Assembly: GCF_027409185.1 (NCBI RefSeq)
Contig: NC_084462.1
Span: 28,123,577 to 28,187,576 of the forward strand
Reading direction: 5' to 3'
DNA length: 64,000 nucleotides
From: Cynocephalus volans
Taxonomy: Eukaryota > Chordata > Mammalia > Dermoptera > Cynocephalidae
The translations under genes were made by a program, and so were the position numbers. Position 1 is the first letter of the stretch; each line of letters starts with the position of its first letter. The notes below the pieces were generated by a model, which did no database searches, was not told where the DNA came from, and worked only from the letters and a program-made list of their open reading frames with translations. Positions 56,796 to 64,000 of the stretch are shown one piece after another.

Positions 56796-57583
56796 ACCCT
56801 AAACTATAAAATGTCATTGAAAGAAATTTAAAGAGACCTAAATAAATGGAAAGACATCCATGTCCATTGATCGGAAGATTTAAAATTGATCTACAGGATC
56901 AATGCAATTCCTATCGAAATCCCAGCTGACTTCTTTGCAGAAATTGATAAGCTGATCCTAAAATTCACATGGGCATTCAAGAGACTCCATAGAGCCAAAA
57001 CAATCTTGAAAAAGAAAAACAAAGTTGGAGAACACACTTCCGGATTTCAAAACCTACCCCAAGCGACAGTAATCAAGACATTGTGGTACTGGCATAAAGA
57101 CAGACTTATAGATCAATGGAATAGAATTGAGAGTCCAGAAATCAACTCTCACACTTACAATCAATTGATCTTCTTTCTTTTCTTTTTGTACTCACCACTA
57201 TACCAACAAGGACAGCCGATTGACTTTTGACAAGTGTGCTAACACAATTCAATGGGGAAAAAATAGTTGTTTCAACAAATGGTGCTGGGACAACTGATAT
57301 CCATATGCATAAGAATGAAGTTGGAAACTTACCTCACACCATATATACAAAAGTTAACTCAAAATAGAGCAAAGGCTTAAATGTTGGAGCTGAAATGATA
57401 AAACTCTAAGAAGAAAACATAGGCATGAATCTTTGTAACCTTGGATTAGACAATGGTTTCTTAGATATGACGCTTAAAGCATAAACAACCAAAAAAAAAA
57501 AAAAAATGGATAGGCGGTACATTAAAATAAACTTTAATGCCACAAGTGACACTATAAAGAATGTGAAAAAAACCACAGAATGG

Positions 57584-57724
57584 AGGGGCCGAGCCTGTGG
57601 CGCACTTGGTAGAGTGCTGCGCTGGCAGCGCGGCGACGCTCCCGCCGCGGGTTCGGATCCTATATAGGACTGACCGGCGCACTCACTGGCTGAGTGCCGG
57701 TCACGAAAAAACGACAAAAAAAAA
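57584..57724 (+). mobile_element. GC-rich tRNA-derived SINE (type iv)
   Basis: Full copy: gggccgagcctgtggcgcac, tggtagagtgctgcgctgg, GGTTCGGATCCTATATAGG, gagtgccggtcacgaaaaa. Duplication AACCACAGAATGG (57,571) and AACCCACAGAATGG (57,725). Little diverged, so relatively young. Confidence 0.94.
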
Positions 57725-58002
57725 AACCCACAGAATGGGAGAAAAAATTTGCAAATCTTATATCTGATAAAGGATTTGTACCTAGAATATATAAAGAACT
57801 CTTACAACTCAATAATAAGAAGACAAATAACCCAATTTAAAAATGGGCAAAGCATCTGAATACATATTTCTCCAAATAAGATGTTTAAACAGTCAATAGT
57901 ACAAGAGATGCTGAACATCACCACTCATTAGGGAAATACAAATCAAAACCACAATAAGGTACCACTTCACACCCAAGAGATGGCTGTAATCAAAAAGATA
58001 AT

Positions 58003-58107
58003 AGGGCTACCCTGTGGCTGACTTGGGAGAGCATGGTGCTGACAACACCAAGTCAAGGGTTAAGATCCCCTGACCAGTCATCTTTTAAAAGAAAAAAGAA
58101 AAAAAAG
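58003..58107 (+). mobile_element. tRNA-derived SINE, monomer
   Basis: gggctaccctgtggctgact.. gatcccctgaccagtcatct, A-rich tail. Confidence 0.88.
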
Positions 58108-58278
58108 TAAGTGGTGGGAGAATGGGAGGCACTGAAACTCTACTGGTGGAAATATAAAATGGTGCAATCACTTTGGAAAAGTTTGGCAGTTCCTCAGATG
58201 GTTAAACGTAGAGTTTACCATTCGACCCTGCAATTACACTTCTAAGTATATACCCAAGAAAACTGAAAACACATGTCC

Positions 58279-58376
58279 AGGGCTTGACCGATTGGCTCTC
58301 ACCTGGTTGAGTGTGGTGCTGACAACAACAAGGTCAAGGGTTCAGATCCCCTTACTGGCCAGCCACAATAAAACAA
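58279..58376 (+). mobile_element. tRNA-Ile-like SINE
   Basis: gggcttgaccgattggctctcacctgg.. aaggtcaagggttcagatcc.. ccagccacaat tail; the D arm is altered. Confidence 0.83.
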
Positions 58377-59079
58377 AAGGAAACATGCTCACCGAATAAC
58401 TCGTACACACATGTTCATAGCAACATTATTCATAAGAGCCCAGAAAATGGAAAAACTCCAATTGATGAATGGATAAATTAAATGTGGCATGTCCATACAG
58501 TGGAATGTTATTTAGCAATAAAAAGGAATGAAGTGCTGATTCATGCTACAGCATGAATGAGCCTTGCAAACACTATGCTAAGTAAAAGAAGCCGCTCACA
58601 AAGGATGATACATTGTATGAATTCATATACATATATATATGTCCAGAATAGGAAAATCGAAAGAGACAGAAGTAGATCAGTTGTTCCCTAGGTCTGGGAG
58701 GATGTGGGGGTTGGGAAGTAAAAGCTAAGGGGAACGGCGTTTGTTTTGGGTGGTGAAGATGTTCTAAAGTTGATAGTGTTGATAGTTGCACAACTCTGTG
58801 AATATACTACAAGCCACTGAGTCACACGCTCTTTTTTCTTTTGCACAGATATACACCAAATGAATTGCACACTTTAAATGGGTAAATTGTATGCTATCTG
58901 AATTATATCTTAACAAAACTATTAAAAATAATAACAATAAAGCACAAAAATGGTGGCATTATTGTGGCAAGTTTTCTGTCCAAAGAGTGCCAATGGCTGT
59001 ATAAGCTCTTTGCAATGCTACTCAAGTTGAGGGACGGGAAGAAATTGGGATAATGAGATAATGGTTTTAATCTGACTCC

Positions 59080-59690
59080 AAATATTATCATCTGATTCCA
59101 GTTTTCATGGAAGCAACAACTATTTCCTGAGCACCATCTGTGAGGTGGGCCCTGCTCTGGGTGCTGGGGATTCATCAGTGAGCAAGACAAACTCCCTGCC
59201 TTCGGGGCAGACACATACTAAATAAGAAAACATAAATAGTTAAGAAGTCAGGTGGGACAAGTTCTGGAAAAAACCAAACAGGGCAGCAAAGAGAAAACTA
59301 GGGGCTGTTGCTATTTCAAATAAAGAGGTTAGGGAAGGCCTCTTTGAGCAGAGACCTAAAGCAATGAAAGGTGGGAGTCAAGTGGGCATAAGGGGAACAA
59401 TACAGGAAAGGCTGGAGGTAAGATGCTGACTGTGGTGCTAGAGGAACAGTCAAGAAGCCAGCACAGCTGGGCAGTTAGTAAAGGAAGAGACATGGGGGAA
59501 GTGTTGGGAGGGTGAGCAGACCAAACAGGGCATCGTAGGCTACCATGAGGGCACAGCCCCTGCCTTGGAGGAAGACAGGAGGGTTCGAGCAAACAAATGA
59601 TGTGCCCTGATGCAGGTGTCACAAGAAACACTATGACTGCCATGCAGAAAACAGACCAAGCGGACAAGAACTGAAGCCTCCTTCAAATAT
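59080..59690 (-). mobile_element. L2 LINE fragment, inverted
   Basis: CTATTTCCTGAGCACCATCTG.. CTCTGGGTGCTGGGGATTC.. GGGAAGGCCTCTTTGAGCAGA match the antisense 3' part of L2. Confidence 0.65.
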
Positions 59691-60120
59691 TTCCACCTCT
59701 TATTTGATATATTTAAGACCTTTGTGAACCATTTTTTGAGTTATTTCACAAAGCCCGCACATGTTTAGTGCTGGTGAGCTACACTTTTGGTTTCGAAGAA
59801 AGCATATTCAGTACATTTTTTCCCTTCATTTTCATTATGTAGAGATGGAGATTACAGGTGTCGATTTCAATTTTTCTCATATTCATATTCATCTGTTTGG
59901 AAAGTCTTTGGCTTAGAATGACACTCATGCTTGTAATAGAAGCTTTGCAGTAGCTCAATTTGGACGCAGATTTGTATAGATTCACAGAGTATCAGTGTGT
60001 ATTTTCACATAAATTGAATACAAATTGTTGGTCCTAATCTCACCATAAAAATGATTCATATTTCAGGTTATTTTACATCATAAATTACTAATACCATACC
60101 ACGAAACACCAACATTTCAG
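59691..60120. other. unassigned sequence
   Basis: AT-rich, no repeat or gene recognised. Confidence 0.4.
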
Positions 60121-60129
60121 CATGAATAC

Positions 60130-60290
60130 TGAAAACTGGCATCACAATGACTATACTCTCATTTTATAGACAAAGAACTAAGATTTAGCAAATAGCTTGA
60201 GGTCACACAGCTAGCAGTTAAGTGGTACAGCCAGGATTTGAAGACAGGCAGTTTGAAATGCAAACCCACAGGCCACTACAATAAAGGCTT
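60130..60290 (+). mobile_element. MIR SINE
   Basis: CTCATTTTATAGACAAAGAAC.. AGCTTGAGGTCACACAGCTAG.. CAGCCAGGATTTGAAGACAGG is the MIR core. Confidence 0.85.
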
Positions 60291-60493
60291 CTCAGAAAAA
60301 GTGATGGCCTTCCAGAGTTGGGCCTTCAAGAGCCACCCCCCAGGGTTCAAGGGAACTGGTAAAGGCTGGGATACCCACTCTGAGTGTTACTGGGCCCAAG
60401 TCCCACTGCCCGACCCATACAAAAATCCTGGCTTGACTTGTCAAGATCTGTTATGCCAGGACATTCAGCTCCTGGCTTAGGCTTGTCAGAATC

Positions 60494-61145
60494 TAGTTAC
60501 TGAACTCACATCTGGCTGCCTGCCCCAAACAAAAAGAAACAACGCAAAAGTCAAATGTTGGTGAAAGTGGAAGTCAGCTTTACTTCAGGAATACTGGTGA
60601 CCTGAGAAGAGATGTTAGGCTCACCCATCTCTCCAGTAAACCTGAATGAGAATGGCCAGGCTAAAGCCATCTCCAAGACTCAGATTTACTGAGGGGTTTT
60701 TAAAGAGCGGGGTGAAGGAATGGAACGCGGGAAATGAAAAGCAGGAGGGAGGCAGACGTGAGCTGTGGGGGTTCCATGCAAGGAGCCAGGTGCAAGGTCT
60801 CACCAAGGCTCCTTTTGGTTTCTGTTCCTGTCCCTGGTGTTAACTCAGGGTCCTGTTGGAGGGGTGGGATCAGCAGAGCTTTATTGATGTCTTCCTTGGT
60901 TTCTCAGGGTCTGGGTAGTACATACCTCATTGCAAGGCTGCACTTCCAGTATGACTGGAAAACAACTTTATATTTATATAAATAATGTCATCTTTCCCCG
61001 TAACCAAGGTTCAGAATATCAAATAACCATGGGAAAAGAGGGAACTCAGTGAAATGTATGCTAAGAAAAAAACTGTGTTTTAAAGTCTCCCTAAAGCCCA
61101 AGAGGTTATAAGTTCCAACAGGGCTTCGGTCCTATTCACTCCAAC
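60494..61145 (-). mobile_element. ERV LTR type A, inverted
   Basis: On the plus strand GTTACTGAACTCACATCTGG.. CAAAAGTCAAATGTTGGTG.. CCTATTCACTCCAACA, about 650 bp. The last LTR before EIF4H, 2.3 kb from its start codon. No target duplication visible. Confidence 0.85.
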
Positions 61146-61690
61146 ATGAGGAAGGGGCTACAGAATAAATTAGGACCAAAGCTCATGAGGACAACCTCAG
61201 GAAGGGTTGGAAATCTAACTCTGCCATATAGGCAGTGGCGATGTTCATGGAACTTTCTAGGGTTGGCCTCAATCCTCTACATGCTGGGTAGGACATCAGC
61301 TGTATGCTTGAGACTAACAAAAGGGGAAAAAGCCTATGACTGGAGGGTCCAGAAGTGTACCCCAAGAGATCGGCCCCGGGAGCTGGCTGGGTAGAAAGGG
61401 GGATTAAGCCAGGAAGGGATGACCCATGGATGGTACCAGTGCTGAGAAAGCCACAGGCTTCCAAGAACTCTGCCCTTCTTTTACTTCATTAAAGATAAAT
61501 TATCCCTTCTCCCTCATGTAGGGCCATGTGGGAGATGACAGACATAACCCCTCAACATGGGGTTCTTATCCTCCAGGATCTCACCTTGAGGTGACTATGG
61601 ACAGAGAAACTTTAGAATAAAAAAAATGTAAGGCTATTCAAGAATAAATGTTAAGGTTTTTGTTTAGTCAAATGCATTCAAGTGCATTTT
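61146..61690. other. unassigned sequence
   Basis: Nothing recognised; not homologous to the ERV internal regions elsewhere in the window. Confidence 0.4.
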
Positions 61691-61699
61691 AAGAGTAAT

Positions 61700-61915
61700 G
61701 GAGTTACAGGGCAGGAATGCGGAGGTGGGGTTCAAGCTTAAACCCTGCCAAGATAGAAAGAACCTTCGGTTCTTCTCTGAGCCTGTGCTAAGAGGTCAAA
61801 GCCACATAAATTTGGACAAGCCACTTCCTCTCTCGGGGCGGTTCCACAGCAATAAAAATTATATATATAAAACACCCATAATGGTGCCAGAGACATAGTA
61901 GGTGCTCAATATATA
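61700..61915 (+). mobile_element. MIR SINE
   Basis: GACAAGCCACTTCCTCTCTCG.. CCATAATGGTGCCAGAGACATAGTAGGTGCTCAATAT-type end. Confidence 0.7.
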
Positions 61916-61929
61916 CTATTGTGTGCCTG

Positions 61930-62130
61930 GAATTTTTAAAATTTTTCCTCATTTACTCTTTCGAACAACTGAAGAGGTAGATGATATTATCACTTTATAA
62001 AGATGAGAAAATTGAGATGTTAATGAGGTTAAATAGTTTGCTTGTGGTCACCCAGTTAGTAAGAGGTGGAGCTCAGGGTAACAGAGCCCAGTTTCAGTCT
62101 GGTCCATCTGATAGCAAAGTGTTTTATTAC
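61930..62130 (+). mobile_element. MIR SINE
   Basis: CCTCATTTACTCTTTCGAAC.. AGATGAGAAAATTGAGATG.. GGTCACCCAGTTAGTAAGAGG; a second MIR in tandem with the previous one. Confidence 0.85.
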
Positions 62131-62283
62131 TTGGAAAGAAAAAGGGACAGAAAAATGAACAAAAAATGAGTTAACAGCTGTTCTCAGTCGTGGCATAAAG
62201 GAGCAGAAGATGCTTAAATATAAAAGTACTAGGTAAGTGTAAGATACCTGCGTATACATTGCAAGAAAAATTCTACGGGGTTC

Positions 62284-62525
62284 CATTTTTTTTTTTAAAG
62301 ATGACCAGTGAGGGGATCGTAACCCTTAACTTGGTGTTATCAGCACCACGCTCTCCCAAGTGAGCCAACCAGCCATCCCCATATAGGGATCCGAACCCTC
62401 GGCTCTGGTGTTATCAGCACCACACTCTCCCAAGTGAGCCAACCAGCCATCCCCATATAGGGATCCAAACCCTCGGCTCTGGTGTTATCAGCACCACACT
62501 CTCCCAAGTGAGCCACAGGCCGGCC
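62284..62525 (-). mobile_element. tRNA-Ile-derived SINE, trimer, inverted
   Basis: Three units on the minus strand before the tail. Units two and three are almost identical over ~82 bp (ccaaccagccatccccatat.. ccctcggctctggtgttatc). Perfect duplication CTACGGGGTTC (62,273-62,283 and 62,526-62,536). Nearest mobile element to the EIF4H CpG island. Confidence 0.94.
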
Positions 62526-62536
62526 CTACGGGGTTC

Positions 62537-62949
62537 TTTTAACTTGTGCCTAGACACGTTACGGTTTGTCAACTTTGGCGCACCCAATGGTAGGTGTATT
62601 CGATATTATCACAATCTCAATCACAAACCTGAAAAATCACCAATATAATTAATGCTCAATGCATAACCATTCTTTGCGATTGCTAGATGATGGAGATCAT
62701 AGCAGGATTCAATTCTTTTCCAGTGCAATGATATCTGCAAAGGCAAGATGTGTCAACTCTCTTGCTAGTTCAAAGGCAATCTATACTCTAATTTCAGCCT
62801 CCCACCCCCCCATACCCAGGCAGCAAGTAGAATTCGAGTCTGCATCCCACCGCCTCGCACTCCTTTCCAGACACTTCGCCTCTGGGCATTCTCAGCTTGG
62901 GGTTTCCGCCTTGAGGAGGTGGCTTTTCCTTGGGTTTTACTCGGAGACC
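62537..62949. other. unique sequence upstream of the CpG island
   Basis: No repeat recognised. Candidate proximal regulatory DNA for EIF4H by position only. Confidence 0.5.
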
Positions 62950-63442
62950 ACTTGGCTGGAAGAGGTGTGTCGCCGTGGGGCCAGCGGAGCAGGCCTCCGG
63001 GGCCCCTGTCAGGTCCGAAGTACAAAAAGCTAAGCAACAGCAGAAAGGGCGGCGGGCCGGTGCGGGTCTCCGGTGGCCGGAGAGAGGGACCCCCCCCCGA
63101 GGCTTTCACCGGTGGGCCAGGCCGGCGCGCGCGGGTGGGGCTGGGGGCGGCCGCTGGTGAAACCACCGGGCTAGCACACAATGGGCCGGGCAGCAGGCCA
63201 GGCGCGTGGCCAACTCGCCGCAGCACCACGTGGGCCTCAGAGCTCGCGGGGCCAGCAGCGGCCCTTCGGCCCAGGGCGGGCGGGCGCGGCGCGGCGCGGC
63301 GTACGTGCGCGCGAGCGCGCGTACGTGCATGCGATTTGCGATCAGGCGGCGCGGCGGACAGCCCCGGCGGCGGGGCGGGGGGGAGTTATATTGCGGGGTC
63401 CTTCCTCGCTCACCCTGGTTCCTCTCGGAGCGGAGACGGCAA
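62950..63442 (+). promoter_or_regulatory. EIF4H: EIF4H CpG-island promoter and 5' UTR
   Basis: Base composition changes sharply from AT-rich repeats to CpG-dense sequence around 62,950 and stays so to the window end. Visible elements are an E-box CACGTG (63,227-63,232), a GC-box run (63,369-63,380), a TATA-like TTATATT (63,386-63,392) and pyrimidine tracts CCTTCCTCGCTC (63,400-63,411) and TTCCTCTC (63,419-63,426). Transcription most likely starts between about 63,400 and 63,425, giving a very short 5' UTR. A pyrimidine start would be compatible with a 5'TOP-like mRNA, but that is inference. CpG-island promoters of this kind usually drive constitutive expression. Confidence 0.8.
63300..63333. 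repeat. alternating purine-pyrimidine tract in the EIF4H promoter
   Basis: Thirty-four bases of CG/TG/CA/TA alternation built around GTACGTGCGCGCG and GCGCGCGTACGTGC, broken only at a central GAG. It is close to palindromic. Such tracts can adopt left-handed Z-DNA. It lies roughly 80-120 bp upstream of the probable start site. Confidence 0.75.
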
Positions 63443-63501
63443 ATGGCGGACTTCGATACCTACGACGATCGGGCCTACAGCAGCTTCGGCGGCGGCAGAG
63501 G
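63443..63501 (+). CDS. EIF4H: EIF4H coding exon 1 (partial gene)
   Basis: The frame reads [19 protein letters not shown] and leaves two bases (GG) of a glycine codon before a GTGAGG splice donor, so the exon is 59 coding bases ending in phase 2. This is the N-terminus I know for mammalian eIF4H, an RNA-binding cofactor that stimulates the helicase eIF4A during cap-dependent translation in the cytoplasm. The RRM domain lies in later exons outside the window; only the acidic/aromatic, glycine-rich leader is here. The ATG sits in gacggcaaATGG, with A at -3 and G at +4, a good initiation context. Without splicing, the frame stops one codon into the intron (TGA at 63,503). Methionine codons upstream in the same frame run through promoter DNA and are not used. 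It is the only host coding sequence I can support here. Very sure of identity. Confidence 0.96.
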
Positions 63502-64000
63502 GTGAGGCGGACGTGCGCGGGTCCCAGCCGGGCGCGGGGGTCGGGCGGAGTCGGGAGCCCCGGGGCGGCGTCCTTGTCGCGCTGCCCCGGGCGGCTGGGC
63601 CAGCGGAAGCTTGGGAGAGGCGCCTGGTGGGCCGAGACCTGGAAATGGCGCGCTCGGGGAGGGGGCGGTGGCGGCGGTTAGGCTCCCGGGGTCTTGCTCG
63701 CGGGTGGACGCCTCCCTTTGCCTCCCGCCGACGACAACGTGTCGTCTTTGCCTGGCCTCGGCCACAAGGCCTGGCCGCGGCGGCGCTGTGTACCTGGGGA
63801 GTAGCGCCCGCGTCCCACCCCATCCCCCCTACGGCAGGGCCGGCGCGGGTCTCCGCTGCGGCGCGCGGTGAGGGCAGTGGCCTGCCTCGCTCCGGTGCCG
63901 GCCTCTCCCGCGGGCTCCTGTTGTCTGCCAGCGCTGCAGACCCCTGGTCGCCTTCGCCATGAGGCCAGCAGCCTGGGCAGGGTCGGGAGCCGAGAGAGGG
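63502..64000 (+). other. EIF4H: EIF4H intron 1, 5' part
   Basis: Begins with the donor GTGAGG immediately after exon 1 and runs off the window. It is CpG- and GC-rich like the promoter, so the island extends into the intron. Open frames here are a by-product of GC content, not genes. Confidence 0.85.

Larger units (their letters stand above)
54890..58930 (+). mobile_element. old L1 (ORF2 to 3' UTR), multiply interrupted
   Basis: RT-domain text ENYRPISLMNRDAKILIKILAN is readable at 54,925-54,990, followed in order by ORF2 segments (55,680-56,180; 56,801-57,570; 57,735-58,000) and an L1M-type 3' UTR ending near CACTTTAAATGGGTAAATTG and TCTGAATTATATCTTAAC. All frames are broken. Hosts two LTRs and four SINEs. 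Confidence 0.88.

Noticed and set aside
62765..63229. 154-codon open frame, minus strand, upstream of EIF4H
   Set aside because: GC-driven frame in the CpG island, no recognisable domain. A divergent non-coding transcript is possible but nothing supports a protein.
62919..63962. 347-codon open frame, plus strand, over the EIF4H promoter and exon
   Set aside because: It runs through promoter, exon and intron in a different frame from MADFDTYDD; CpG-rich DNA has few stops. Composition is Ala/Arg/Gly/Pro filler with no domain.

Overview
This is nuclear DNA from a placental mammal, almost entirely non-coding, with one recognisable host gene at the right edge. Positions 63,443-63,501 encode [19 protein letters not shown] plus two bases of the next codon and end at a GTGAGG splice donor. 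I recognise this as coding exon 1 of EIF4H (translation initiation factor eIF4H), preceded by a CpG-rich promoter from about 62,950. In other mammals EIF4H lies downstream of LIMK1 in the same orientation, so the first ~62.5 kb should be LIMK1-EIF4H intergenic DNA. No LIMK1 exon was recognised.

Species. About 40 tRNA-derived SINEs occur as monomers, dimers and one trimer. Most keep a tRNA-Ile-like core (..gctgataacaccaagg..). They match my memory of the CYN SINEs of colugos (Dermoptera, Cynocephalus/Galeopterus). A MaLR LTR of MST type (38,590-39,014) fits a primate relative. Colugo is my best guess at roughly two in three; a database comparison would settle it.

Layout. 1-800: inverted MaLR LTR. 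815-2,357: first copy (minus) of a composite L1-derived retrotransposon. 2,424-18,780: complex class I ERV locus (sense) with a broken gag carrying a PPPY motif and two partial copies of an AT-rich internal segment; it is interrupted by SINEs, a composite fragment and an L1. 18,922-20,052: antisense LTR with 4-bp target duplication. 20,078-22,020: another LTR split by an antisense ERV LTR. 22,020-32,160: old antisense L1 with many insertions. 32,160-38,210: mostly old L1/L2 debris and unassigned sequence. 38,212-44,388: antisense provirus related to the sense ERV; its left LTR hosts a composite element, which itself hosts an MST LTR and two SINEs. 44,390-50,300: antisense L1, CR1/L3- and L2-like debris. 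50,300-53,870: sense L1 holding a solo LTR, which holds another composite element. 53,930-58,930: sense L1 with two related solo LTRs. 58,930-62,640: L2, MIR, one more LTR and a SINE trimer. 62,640-64,000: EIF4H promoter, exon 1 and the start of intron 1.

The most interesting item is the composite element: four copies combine an L1-5'UTR-like module, a GC-rich ~105-bp tandem repeat, a CT-rich module and, in two copies, an L1 ORF2 endonuclease scrap plus an L1 3' end. The plan resembles that of SVA-type elements and may be a lineage-specific non-autonomous family. Nested insertions with readable target-site duplications order several events in time. Repeat family names are from memory and boundaries are by eye.
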